Below are positions 1 through 8,342 of a DNA stretch of 64,000 bases, piece by piece. The notes under the pieces are model-generated. The model saw only the letters and a list, made by a program, of their open reading frames with translations, was not told the DNA's origin and made no database searches. The stretch's first letter is position 1, and the number at the start of each line of letters is the position of its first letter. This DNA comes from Reyranella aquatilis (GTDB lineage: Bacteria; Pseudomonadota; Alphaproteobacteria; Reyranellales; Reyranellaceae): the NCBI RefSeq assembly GCF_020880995.1, contig NZ_JAJISD010000009.1, forward strand, positions 62,001 through 126,000, in the 5' to 3' direction. Position numbers and translations under genes: made by a program.

Positions 1-360
1 ACGACTCTTGATGGCATCTCAGTGCTGGTTCTGATGGTCTTCGCCATTCCCCTGATGGATGGCGTGGTGGCCCGCGCGACGGCGGAACCGGTGAAACTCG
101 CGGGCTTCATCGCCGGCTCTTTCGGAGGAATGCTTCTTTGCAACCTGGTGATGGCGGTCGCGACCCTGCCCTTTCTCGATCGCAGGAGCGCGCTCACGGT
201 GGGGTATTGCTCGGGCGGTCGCCACAATGCCCTCCTGATGGCCGTGCTGCCGGCGACAGCAGACCCCGACATCTTCCTGTTCATCGCCGCCGTGCAGTTT
301 CCGATCTACATCATTCCGGCTCTGCTGCAGCCGCTCTACCGCCGCTTGCTGGCCCGGTGA
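1..360 (+). CDS. BASS-like membrane transporter, C-terminal fragment
   Basis: The reading frame is open from the first base of the window, so the gene begins upstream. The visible 119 residues contain about four hydrophobic segments and end in a short basic tail. The segment GRHNALLMAVLPA followed by a hydrophobic hairpin resembles the last helices of bile acid:sodium symporter (BASS/ArsB-like) proteins, where a G(N/R)xN motif sits near the ion site. It ends 47 bases before the TRAP substrate-binding protein, so a shared transcript is possible. The family call rests on a short fragment; another polytopic carrier is possible. Confidence 0.5.
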   Translation, partial: TTLDGISVLVLMVFAIPLMDGVVARATAEPVKLAGFIAGSFGGMLLCNLVMAVATLPFLDRRSALTVGYCSGGRHNALLMAVLPATADPDIFLFIAAVQFPIYIIPALLQPLYRRLLAR

Positions 361-407
361 GGCCGTTGTAACGATCCGGCCACAGGGGAACCTTGGGAGA
401 TCTTTCC

Positions 408-1376
408 ATGAAGCGCCGTCTTCTTCTCGCCACCGCCGCGACACTGCTCGCGACGCCCGTCCTGGCCCAGACCAAGTGGGATATGCCGACCGGCTATCCC
501 GCGACCAACTATCATACAGAGAACATCCAGGCCTTCGCAGACGATGTGAAGAAGGCGACCGACGGCAAGCTCACCATCCAGGTCCATTCCAACGCCTCGC
601 TGTTCAAGGTCCCCGAGATAAAGCGCGCCGTTCAGTCGGGTCAGGCCCAGATCGGCGAGCTGCTGATGTCGAACCTCGAGAACGAGAACGCGCTGTTCGG
701 CGCTGACGTCGTCCCCTTCCTCGCCTCGTCCTATCCCGAGGCGATGAAGCTATGGAAGGCCCAGAAGCCCTTCATCGAAAAGAAGCTCGAGGTGCAAGGC
801 ATGATGCTGCTGTTTGCCGTGCCGTGGCCGCCGCAAGGTCTCTACACAAAGAAGGACGTGAACTCGGCGGCCGACCTCAAGGGCCTCAAGTTCCGCGCCT
901 ACAATGTCGGCACGACCCGCCTCGCCGAGCTCGCCGGCATGGTGCCCGTCACCATCCAGGCCGCCGACCTGCCGCAGGCGCTTGCGACCGGCGTCGCCAA
1001 CTCCTTCATCTCCTCGGGCTCGACCGGCTACGACAGCAAGGTCTGGGAGTCGCTCGACCACTTCTACGACACCAAGGCGTGGCTCCCGAAGAACATGATC
1101 TTCGTGAACAAGGAAGCCTTCGGAAAGCTCGACAAGGCACAGCAGGACGCGCTGCTCAAGGCGGCGGCAGAAGCCGAAGTGCGCGGCTGGAAGCTCTGCG
1201 AGGAAAAGACGAACTGGTACACCGACCAGCTCAAAGCCAAGGGCATGAAGACGCTCGAGCCCTCGCCGCAGCTCATGGCCGACCTCAAGAAGTTCGGCGA
1301 CCAGCTGACCAAAGACTGGCTGGCGAAGGCCGGTGCCGAGGGTCAGCAGCTGGTCGACTCCTACAAGAAGCAGTAG
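408..1376 (+). CDS. dctP: TRAP transporter substrate-binding protein (DctP family)
   Basis: Periplasmic solute receptor of a TRAP transporter, 322 residues. It has a short cleavable signal peptide ending at a VLA-Q junction near residue 19, followed by the DctP-like mature domain (KITIQVH-type strand, then an amphipathic helix rich in Lys and Glu). The mid-protein segment LKGLKFRAYN corresponds to the family's conserved LKGLK(F/I)R motif that carries the carboxylate-binding arginine. The ATG is chosen over an upstream TTG at 393 because a GGGAGA ribosome site lies about 7 bases before it and the signal peptide begins there. The two permease genes follow directly. The ligand, probably an organic acid, cannot be read from the sequence. 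Confidence 0.9.
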   Translation: MKRRLLLATAATLLATPVLAQTKWDMPTGYPATNYHTENIQAFADDVKKATDGKLTIQVHSNASLFKVPEIKRAVQSGQAQIGELLMSNLENENALFGADVVPFLASSYPEAMKLWKAQKPFIEKKLEVQGMMLLFAVPWPPQGLYTKKDVNSAADLKGLKFRAYNVGTTRLAELAGMVPVTIQAADLPQALATGVANSFISSGSTGYDSKVWESLDHFYDTKAWLPKNMIFVNKEAFGKLDKAQQDALLKAAAEAEVRGWKLCEEKTNWYTDQLKAKGMKTLEPSPQLMADLKKFGDQLTKDWLAKAGAEGQQLVDSYKKQ

Positions 1377-1382
1377 CCGGTC

Positions 1383-1925
1383 TTGCGCCGCTTTCTCGAC
1401 GCTCTCTACTGGGTCTGCGGTGCTCTGGCCGGACTGATGCTGATCGCCATCTGCGTCGTGATGATGCTGATGTCGGTTGGCCGCGAGTTCGGCATCAACC
1501 TTAAGGGCGGCGACGAGATCTCCGGATGGCTCTGCGCCGCCATGTGCTTCCTGGGTCTCGCGCACACCTTCAAGCACGGTGACCTCATTCGGGTGACGCT
1601 GCTGGTAGACCGCTTCGAAGGCGGGCGGCGCCGCGCGATGGAACTGGTCGCACTCTTCACCGGCGGCGCGTTCCTCGCGCTGTTCGCGTGGTTCCTGTCG
1701 AAGATGGTCTACGATTCCTGGCGCTTCAACGAGTTCGCCCAGGGCGTGATCGCCATACCCATCTGGATTCCCCAGTCGGCACTGGCCGTCGGCGTGGTCC
1801 TGCTGCTGGTCGCCTTCATCGACGAGTTCGTACGCGTGCTGATGGGCAACAAGCCCTGCTATATGCGCGATCCGCCGAAGACCGCGGACGAGATCATCGA
1901 ACGCGCGGCCGAGAGCGGGGTCTGA
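1383..1925 (+). CDS. dctQ: TRAP transporter small permease (DctQ family)
   Basis: Small membrane subunit of the TRAP transporter, 180 residues with four predicted membrane helices (about residues 12-35, 46-68, 83-110 and 125-150). The segment GDEISGWLCAAMCFLG matches the DctQ family's second helix, where an (E/D)(E/I)xx pattern is conserved. It starts with TTG six bases after the dctP stop; no ATG is available nearby in this frame. It ends two bases before dctM, so the three genes form one operon. DctQ stabilises the large permease and helps dock the substrate-binding protein. Confidence 0.88.
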   Translation: MRRFLDALYWVCGALAGLMLIAICVVMMLMSVGREFGINLKGGDEISGWLCAAMCFLGLAHTFKHGDLIRVTLLVDRFEGGRRRAMELVALFTGGAFLALFAWFLSKMVYDSWRFNEFAQGVIAIPIWIPQSALAVGVVLLLVAFIDEFVRVLMGNKPCYMRDPPKTADEIIERAAESGV

Positions 1926-1927
1926 CC

Positions 1928-3235
1928 ATGGACCTGCTCGAGATGGGCCTCCTGTTGCTCGGCGTGCTCACGCTGCTGCTGGGCGGGGGCGTCTGGATCG
2001 CGATGTCGCTGATGGCGTGCGGCTGGGTTTCCCTGTTGCTGGCCGGAAAGATGACGGCCGGCCAGATCCTCGCCACCACGACGTGGGGCGGCGCCAATTC
2101 CTGGACACTGGCCGCCCTGCCCCTCTTCATCTGGATGGGCGAGATCCTGTTCCGGACCAAACTTTCCGAAGAGATGTTTCGCGGTCTCGCGCCGTGGGTC
2201 GGCTGGCTGCCGGGCCGTCTGATGCATGTGAACGTTCTGGGCTGCGGTATCTTCGGATCGGTCTCGGGTTCCTCGGCCGCAACCTGCGCCACCATCGCCA
2301 AGATCGCACTGCCCGAGCTGAAGCGGCGGGGCTACAATGAGGAAATGAGCCTCGGCTCGCTGGCCGGCGCCGGCACGCTCGGGATCCTCATCCCACCCTC
2401 GATCACCATGGTGGTCTATGCGGTGGCGGCCGAGGTTTCGATCATCCAGGTCTTTCTCGCGGGCTTCATTCCCGGCCTGATCGTCATGGCCCTCTACTCG
2501 GGTTACATCATCTGGTGGTCGCTGCGGAACCCAGACAAGACGCCGCCCGACGATCTGAAGCACCTGACTTTCCGCGAGCGGCTGAGGGAATCGGCCAACC
2601 TCATTCCCTGCACGCTGCTGATCCTGCTCGTCTTCGCCTCGCTGATCTTCGGCTGGGCGACGGCAACCGAGTGCGCCGCTTGGGGCGTGATGGGCTCACT
2701 CGCCATCTCGGCCTGGTCGCGCATGCTCACCTGGAAGTCGTTCTGGGAGAGCGTGATGGGCACGGTGCGCCTCACCTGCATGATCATGCTGATCCTGGCG
2801 GGCGCGTCGTTCATGGCCGTCGCAATGGGCTACACCGGCGTGCCGCTGGCGCTGGCGGCGTGGGTAAACAGCCTGGGCCTCAGTCCCTTCATGCTGATCG
2901 CCGTTCTCACGGTCATGTACATCGTGCTGGGCACCGCGCTCGACGGCATCTCGATGATCCTTCTCACCACTTCGATCGTGCTGCCCATGATCAAGGCCGC
3001 GGGTTTCGACCTCGTCTGGTTCGGCATCTTCATGGTGCTGGTGATCGAGATGGCGGAAGTCTCGCCGCCGGTCGGCTTCAACCTGTTCGTGCTTCAGGCC
3101 ATGAGCGGCAAGGACAGCATGTACGTGGCCAAGGCCTCGCTGCCCTTCTTCTTCCTCCTGGTGGCGGCCGTCGCCATCATCACGGTCTGGCCCTGGACGG
3201 TCATGGTCTTGCCGAAGCTCGCCTTCCCAGGCTGA
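1928..3235 (+). CDS. dctM: TRAP transporter large permease (DctM family)
   Basis: The 435-residue ion-coupled transport subunit with 11-12 membrane helices. The glycine-rich segments GSVSGSSAATCATIAKIALPEL and GTLGILIPPS are DctM signatures of the two helical hairpins that form the substrate and sodium sites. The start is the ATG two bases after the dctQ stop. An in-frame extension upstream to 1688 lies inside dctQ and is not needed. The last 35 bases overlap the tail of the convergent racemase-family gene, so no dedicated terminator lies between them. The transported compound is probably related to the catabolic enzymes encoded on the opposite strand (inference). Confidence 0.92.
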   Translation: MDLLEMGLLLLGVLTLLLGGGVWIAMSLMACGWVSLLLAGKMTAGQILATTTWGGANSWTLAALPLFIWMGEILFRTKLSEEMFRGLAPWVGWLPGRLMHVNVLGCGIFGSVSGSSAATCATIAKIALPELKRRGYNEEMSLGSLAGAGTLGILIPPSITMVVYAVAAEVSIIQVFLAGFIPGLIVMALYSGYIIWWSLRNPDKTPPDDLKHLTFRERLRESANLIPCTLLILLVFASLIFGWATATECAAWGVMGSLAISAWSRMLTWKSFWESVMGTVRLTCMIMLILAGASFMAVAMGYTGVPLALAAWVNSLGLSPFMLIAVLTVMYIVLGTALDGISMILLTTSIVLPMIKAAGFDLVWFGIFMVLVIEMAEVSPPVGFNLFVLQAMSGKDSMYVAKASLPFFFLLVAAVAIITVWPWTVMVLPKLAFPG

Positions 3236-3902
3236 CATAGAAGCCCTTCAGCAGGTCGAGAACGTCGAGGACGGGAAGACCAAGCACCTTTTCAAGCGCG
3301 GCCTTGTAGGGCGGCAGGTTGGTGCATTCGAGCACCAGCGTATCCACCTCGGGATGCCGGGCGACGAGGTCGCGGCCGGCCGTCACGACTTCCCGTTCCA
3401 CCGCCTCGCGATCGAGCGTCGTCCCGTTGCGCAGGAACGTGGCTGCAAACGAACTGTCCTCCGGCAGCCCGACGACAGGCGTATCGACGGGCGCGCCGAC
3501 GGCGGCGAAATGGGCCGGCGTCAGGTTCTTGCCCGATGCCGTGATCACGCCAGCCTTGCGGCCCGCGAGCGTCCGGATGTGCAGCAACGCCGAGGTCGCG
3601 ACGGGCACCGGCGAAACGGCGGCGAGGTCCTCCTGATAGAGCGCCAGGAATCCGCAGCTCGTGCCGAGCCCGACGGCACCCTCCGCCGCCAGCGCCTCGG
3701 CATTCGCCTTCAGAGCCGCCAGCACGCGCGGCCGGTCCGGGTGCGCCGCCACCGCGTCGCCCGGTCCGATCCCCTGCATCGTCCGGAAGATCACGGGGAA
3801 GTCGTAGGACGCGGCATTCCCCACATCGCCCACGATCCGCGGGAAGCGCGTGTCGAGCATTAGGATGCCCAGCGGTGGCCCGGGCGCTCGACGATCAGAC
3901 AT
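3201..3902 (-). CDS. Aspartate/glutamate racemase-superfamily enzyme
   Basis: A 233-residue member of the Asp/Glu/hydantoin racemase superfamily, which inverts or isomerises alpha-acidic carbons using cysteine acid/base residues. Both expected cysteines are visible, one in GLGTSCGF (about residue 80) and one in LVLECTNLPP (about residue 190), favouring a two-cysteine racemase or maleate-isomerase type over the one-cysteine decarboxylases. The ATG overlaps the end of the FAD oxidoreductase gene in an ATGTCTGA arrangement, giving translational coupling. Its 3' end overlaps dctM by 35 bases in a convergent arrangement. Substrate unknown. Co-transcription with the oxidoreductase and amidase suggests a catabolic role. 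Confidence 0.82.
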   Translation of the reverse strand: MSDRRAPGPPLGILMLDTRFPRIVGDVGNAASYDFPVIFRTMQGIGPGDAVAAHPDRPRVLAALKANAEALAAEGAVGLGTSCGFLALYQEDLAAVSPVPVATSALLHIRTLAGRKAGVITASGKNLTPAHFAAVGAPVDTPVVGLPEDSSFAATFLRNGTTLDREAVEREVVTAGRDLVARHPEVDTLVLECTNLPPYKAALEKVLGLPVLDVLDLLKGFYVSLGRRASARP

Positions 3903-5481
3903 TGCGCCTCGCGATCTCGCGGCCCGCGACATAGCCGAAGGTGAGGCAGGGTCCGATCGTCGTACCGGCGCCGACCGACTTGGTGCCGATCGGGCTCGCC
4001 ATCGCGATGCCGGCGCAATAGAGCCCGCCGATCACGCTGCGGTCGGGCCGCAACACGCGGCAGTACCGGTCGGTGCGCGGACCGCCTTTCGTACCGAGGC
4101 TCACATAGAGGAAGGGCGCGGCGTAGAACGGTGCCTGCTCGACCGTGCCGAGCGCGCGATCCTTCGTATAGAAGCGCTCCCAGTAGGTTTCGCCGCGACG
4201 GAAATCGCGATCGACGCCTTCCTTCGACCAGCCGTTGAAGCGGTCGACGGTCGCCCGCAGCGCCGCGGGATCGAGGCCGATCTGCCCCGCCAGCGCCTCG
4301 ATCGTGTCGGCCTTGCGGATGAAGCCCTTCTCCTTCGAGCCGAAGTGCATCGAAAGCGTCATCGCCCTGGCATAGCGCGAATCGAAGATCCGCCACGCCG
4401 GCAGATGCAGGTGACGACCGTCGGGGCCACGCTCGTCGATCGCGACACCGAGGGCTGGACTGCCTTCGCTCACGAACCGCCGGGCCTCGCGGTTCACCAG
4501 GATCACGTGCGGCGCGTAGGTCTCGAGCAGCGGCTGGGCGTGGCGACGGCCTTCGTAGGTCGTGAACGTCGCCGGCGAGATCAGCGCCTGGTCCATGTGC
4601 GCAAGTTCGGCGCCGACCTCGGCCGCCATCACCTGGCCGTCGCCGGTATTGGTATCGGGCGCACCCGTGAGGTCGATGCCCGGGAAGTGCTTCGCCATCA
4701 GGTCGCGGTTCCAGTCGAAGCCGCCGGTCGCCAGCACGACGCCGCGCCGCGCGCGAATGACACGCCGCTCGCCGCCGACCGTGGCCTCGACGCCCGCGAC
4801 CGTGTCGGCCTCCATGACCAGCCGATGGACCGGCGCTTCGAGTTCGATGCGGCATCCCTTGTCGAGGCAGCCGCGCACCAGTCCGACCACCAGCGCATTG
4901 CCCGCGCCCACTCGGGCCGTCAGCAGGCGCCAGAGCAGGGTCGGCGCCATGCCGAGCGCGCCACGAACCGGGTTCTTGAGGACGCCGTCGACCAGTTCGC
5001 GATAAGTGAAGAGCTGCGTCTTCACCGAGGCGCGCACGCGATTCCACCAGCGGCCCAGCAGGAACTTGCTCAAGGGCGTGGTCGAGACCATGCGGCCGAA
5101 GGGTCGCCCGCCCGGCCTGTCGGCATAGGGATCCGGATGGTTGACCAGTTCGAACCGCAGTGGCGTCTCGTCCTCGAGGAACCGCAGCATCGGCGCCGAC
5201 TGCTCGGCCAGCACCTGCCAGAGCTCGTCCTCGGTCTCCTCCCATCCTTCCGGCGCGACGCCCCGGATGTAGCGCAGCGTTTCCTCGGGCGAATCCTCGA
5301 TGCCTGCCGCCTTCATGTGATGGTTGCAGGGCACCCACGTGCCCGCCCCCGACATCGCCGTAGTGCCGCCCAGCCAGCGCGACTTTTCCAGCACCATCAC
5401 CCGCGCCCCGTCATGCGCCGCGGCCAGTGCCGCCGACAGGCCGGCGGCCCCGGAGCCCACCACGATGACGTCATAGTCCAT
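3895..5481 (-). CDS. FAD-dependent oxidoreductase (fumarate reductase/3-ketosteroid dehydrogenase-like flavoprotein)
   Basis: A 528-residue flavoprotein of the succinate dehydrogenase/fumarate reductase FAD-binding superfamily. The N-terminus carries the dinucleotide-binding motif VVGSGAAGLSAALAA, with an acidic residue at the end of the second strand (LEKSRWLGG). The C-terminus has the second FAD contact motif, GTKSVGAGTTIGPCLTFGYVAG. A TGG-F-rich middle (ATGGFDWN) is typical of the KstD/urocanate-reductase-like branch. There is no signal peptide or heme motif, so it is cytosolic and needs an external electron partner. It lies between the amidase (13 bases upstream) and the racemase-family gene (8-base overlap). 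The substrate is not evident. Confidence 0.85.
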   Translation of the reverse strand: MDYDVIVVGSGAAGLSAALAAAHDGARVMVLEKSRWLGGTTAMSGAGTWVPCNHHMKAAGIEDSPEETLRYIRGVAPEGWEETEDELWQVLAEQSAPMLRFLEDETPLRFELVNHPDPYADRPGGRPFGRMVSTTPLSKFLLGRWWNRVRASVKTQLFTYRELVDGVLKNPVRGALGMAPTLLWRLLTARVGAGNALVVGLVRGCLDKGCRIELEAPVHRLVMEADTVAGVEATVGGERRVIRARRGVVLATGGFDWNRDLMAKHFPGIDLTGAPDTNTGDGQVMAAEVGAELAHMDQALISPATFTTYEGRRHAQPLLETYAPHVILVNREARRFVSEGSPALGVAIDERGPDGRHLHLPAWRIFDSRYARAMTLSMHFGSKEKGFIRKADTIEALAGQIGLDPAALRATVDRFNGWSKEGVDRDFRRGETYWERFYTKDRALGTVEQAPFYAAPFLYVSLGTKGGPRTDRYCRVLRPDRSVIGGLYCAGIAMASPIGTKSVGAGTTIGPCLTFGYVAGREIARRNV

Positions 5482-5493
5482 CGGGGGACGCGC

Positions 5494-6885
5494 CTACTTC
5501 GGCGGCTCGGGCCAGTTCTTCTGGGCGCCGCGCACCCCCTCGAACCACTTCGACATCCGCATCACGCCGGAATCGTCGAAGCGGCGGCCGGAGATCTGGA
5601 GGCCGATCGGCTTGCCCTCCTTCGTGTAGCCGCAGTTGATCGAGGCGGCCGGCTGTTCGCTCATGTTGTAGGGCATGGTGAAGGAGATGTGCTCCAGCGG
5701 ACGATTCACATCGTTGGTCGGCGTCTCCCAGTCGGCGCGATAGGTCGGCACGGGCGAGACCGGCGACAGCACGAAGTCGAACGGCTGCGTGGCCCGTGTC
5801 GTGGCGGCACGGATGGCCATGTAGTTGTTCACGCCGCGGATCACCTGGGCCCCCGAAACGTCGGCACCGCCGCGGCACCAGTCGGCGATGAAGGGCAGCA
5901 CCTTCGCCTGCTTGGCATGCGAGAGCGCCGAGAAATCGACCCAGCTCCGTACCCTCCAGAACAGGTCCTGCAGGTGCAGCATCTCGGGCGAGAGGAAGGG
6001 TGCCACCGGCTCGATGTGCGCGCCCGCGTCGGCGAACAGTTTTGCCGCCGCCTCGATCGCTTCCTTGACCTCGTGGTCCACCGGGAGGCCCGAGCCGGCG
6101 TCGAGATGCAGGCCGATCCTGAGGCCCTTGGGCGACAGCGCCGCGGCATTCCAGTCGATGTCGGCCGGCGGCAGGTTCATGTGGTCGCGCGCGTCGGGCT
6201 TCGACAGTTCGGCCATCAGCAGCGCGGAGTCCGCCACCGTGCGCGTCATCGGCCCGATGGCGCGGCCGAAGAACGGCGGATCGACCGGGACGCGGCCAAG
6301 GCTGGGCTTCAGCGTGAAGATGCCGTTCCAGCTTGCCGGGAGGCGCACCGAACCACCGATGTCGGTGCCGAGATGAAGCGGTCCGTAACCCGCCGCCGCC
6401 GCCGCGCCCGCACCCGCGCTGGAGCCGCCGGGATTCCAGTCGAGGTTCCACGGGTTGCGTGTCAGGGGATGGAAGGAACTGCGGCCCGACGACAGCATCC
6501 CGTAATCGGGCATCGTCGTCTTGGAGAGGATCACCGCCCCCGCCTCGCGCACGCGCGCCGAGGCCGGCGCGTCGGCCGCGGCCGGCACCAGATCGGTCGC
6601 TGCGGTGCCGAGCGGCACGGGCACGCCCTTGGTGGCGATGTTCTCCTTGATCGTGATCGGCACGCCGTCGAGCGCCCCCTGCGGTGCCCCCTTCTGCCAG
6701 CGCGCCTCCGAGGCCTTCGCGGCCTTGCGTGCGCCCTCGAAATCAGGGGCGTAGAGCGCCTTCAGCTTCGGTTCCCACGCTTCGATGCGGGCGATCACGG
6801 CGTCGGTCGCCTCGACGGGCGACAGCGACTTGGATTTGTAGGCGGCGAGCAGCTCGCCGGCGGTCATGTCATGCAATGCGGTCAT
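5494..6885 (-). CDS. Amidase signature family hydrolase
   Basis: A 463-residue amidase of the Ser-cisSer-Lys class, which hydrolyses carboxamides to acids and ammonia. The catalytic triad is visible: Lys in VPITIKEN (about residue 81), cis-Ser in NPGGSSAGAGAAAA (about residue 157) and the nucleophile Ser in GTDIGGSVRLPA (about residue 180). The ATG at 6885 is preferred over an upstream in-frame ATG because the family core begins here; an ATG six codons later is also possible. No clear ribosome site separates these. It is the first gene of a minus-strand operon with the flavoprotein and racemase-family genes, and is divergent from the HlyC-type gene. Confidence 0.88.
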   Translation of the reverse strand: MTALHDMTAGELLAAYKSKSLSPVEATDAVIARIEAWEPKLKALYAPDFEGARKAAKASEARWQKGAPQGALDGVPITIKENIATKGVPVPLGTAATDLVPAAADAPASARVREAGAVILSKTTMPDYGMLSSGRSSFHPLTRNPWNLDWNPGGSSAGAGAAAAAGYGPLHLGTDIGGSVRLPASWNGIFTLKPSLGRVPVDPPFFGRAIGPMTRTVADSALLMAELSKPDARDHMNLPPADIDWNAAALSPKGLRIGLHLDAGSGLPVDHEVKEAIEAAAKLFADAGAHIEPVAPFLSPEMLHLQDLFWRVRSWVDFSALSHAKQAKVLPFIADWCRGGADVSGAQVIRGVNNYMAIRAATTRATQPFDFVLSPVSPVPTYRADWETPTNDVNRPLEHISFTMPYNMSEQPAASINCGYTKEGKPIGLQISGRRFDDSGVMRMSKWFEGVRGAQKNWPEPPK

Positions 6886-6991
6886 GGGAGCGAAGGTACA
6901 CGATTCTGGAGAGAGGATTGCGCGGCGATTTTCCCGTCGCACCGTTGCAAGAACCGCACCCGCGCGCCTTCGTTCGGACCCGAATCGCAGT

Positions 6992-6997
6992 TAGTCT
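6992..6997 (+). promoter_or_regulatory. Possible -10 element of a leaderless promoter
   Basis: TAGTCT lies only five bases before the ATG of the CNNM-family gene, so a transcript starting 6-7 bases downstream would begin at or next to the ATG. No Shine-Dalgarno sequence is present in this gap. The same hexamer sits six bases before the ATG at 27337. No convincing -35 is visible. Confidence 0.35.
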
Positions 6998-7002
6998 GAA
7001 CC

Positions 7003-8310
7003 ATGGTCTATATCGAGCTGCTGATCGCCGTCGCACTCATCTTCATCAATGGAATTCTCGCAATGTCGGAGCTGGCCGTGGTCTCGGCGCGGCGAGGCCG
7101 GCTCAAGTCCATGGCGGATGGCGGTTCACGCGGCGCCGCGGCGGCGATGCGGTTGGCCGAAGATCCCGGCCGCTTCCTGTCGACCGTGCAGATCGGCATC
7201 ACGCTGGTCGGAATCCTGGCCGGCGCCTTCTCCGGCGCCACGCTGGGCGCGCGTCTCACCACGGTGCTGGTCGATACCGGCATGCCGCTGCGCTTCGCCG
7301 AGCCGCTCGCCTATGGCGGCGTCGTCGCCCTCATCACCTATCTGTCGCTGATCGTCGGCGAGCTGGTGCCGAAGCAGATCGCCCTGCGCAACGCCGAGGC
7401 CGTCGCCGCAACGGTGGCGCCGGGCATGACCCTGCTGGCCCGCATCTCCGCGCCGCTCGTGTGGCTGCTGGACGTCTCGGGCAAGGCGATCCTCCGCCTG
7501 CTGGGCGGCCGGCAGAGCGGCGACTCGGCCGTCACCGCCGAAGAGATCAAGGCCCTGATCGCCGATGGCGAATCCTCCGGTGTGATCGAGCCGCGCGAAC
7601 GCGGCATGATCAGCGCGGTGATGCGGCTCGGCGACCGGCCGGCACGCGCCATCATGACGCCACGGCACGAGCTCGACATCGTCGACCTGTCGCTCGAACC
7701 GCAGGCCCTGCTTCAGACCGTGCAGTCGAGCGTGCACTCGCGCCTGGTCGCCTGGGATCCGGCCGCCAATCACGCCACCGGCGTCGTCCGCAAGAACGAC
7801 CTGCTGGACGCCTTCATCCGCGACGGCAGCGCCGATCCGCGCGCCCTCGTCAGGCCGGCGCCCATCGTGCCCGACACGATGGACGGGTTCGACGTGCTCG
7901 ATACGCTCAAGAACTCACCCGCTCACATGGTCCTGGTGCAGGACGAATACGGCGAGCTGCTGGGCATCGTCACGACTGCCGACATCCTGGAAGCGATCGT
8001 CGGCACCTTTCAGACCGACGAAGGCCCGGCCGAACCCGAGGCCAGGGAGCGGGACGATGGGTCCTGGCTGATCGCGGGTGCAATGCCCGCCGACGAACTC
8101 GCCGAACTGCTCGGCATCACGGCCAGGCCGACCGCCGACTTCCATACCGTCGCCGGCATGGTGCTGGCCGCCATGCGCCGCCTGCCCAAGGAGGGAGACG
8201 CCGTCGCGATCGGCGGCTGGCGCTTCGAGGTCCTCGACATGGATGGTCGCCGCATCGACAAGCTTCTGGCAACCCGCGCGAAGACGGTGCATCGCGCCGC
8301 CAATACTTGA
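7003..8310 (+). CDS. CNNM/HlyC/CorC-family membrane protein with CBS and transporter-associated domains
   Basis: A 435-residue inner-membrane protein of the hemolysin C/CorB (CNNM) family, implicated in magnesium and cobalt homeostasis. Residues 1-190 form the CNNM transmembrane domain, including the conserved helices IFINGILAMSELAVVSARR and YGGVVALITYLSLIVGELVPKQIA. Residues about 205-330 form a CBS pair (MTPRHELDIVDL; VLVQDEYGELLGIVT), which binds adenine nucleotides in relatives. Residues about 340-425 form the CorC_HlyC domain (WLIAGAMPADELAELLG). It is a single-gene unit facing away from the amidase operon. Despite the historical name, a toxin role is not supported. Confidence 0.9.
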   Translation: MVYIELLIAVALIFINGILAMSELAVVSARRGRLKSMADGGSRGAAAAMRLAEDPGRFLSTVQIGITLVGILAGAFSGATLGARLTTVLVDTGMPLRFAEPLAYGGVVALITYLSLIVGELVPKQIALRNAEAVAATVAPGMTLLARISAPLVWLLDVSGKAILRLLGGRQSGDSAVTAEEIKALIADGESSGVIEPRERGMISAVMRLGDRPARAIMTPRHELDIVDLSLEPQALLQTVQSSVHSRLVAWDPAANHATGVVRKNDLLDAFIRDGSADPRALVRPAPIVPDTMDGFDVLDTLKNSPAHMVLVQDEYGELLGIVTTADILEAIVGTFQTDEGPAEPEARERDDGSWLIAGAMPADELAELLGITARPTADFHTVAGMVLAAMRRLPKEGDAVAIGGWRFEVLDMDGRRIDKLLATRAKTVHRAANT

Positions 8311-8342
8311 CCACGAAGCCATGCGGATGGGAAACGGCAGCT

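Noticed and set aside
3850-6999. 1049-codon open frame on the plus strand
   Set aside because: It is antisense to the racemase-family, flavoprotein and amidase genes, all of which carry complete family motifs. Arg/His/Gly-rich composition is typical of a GC-rich shadow frame.
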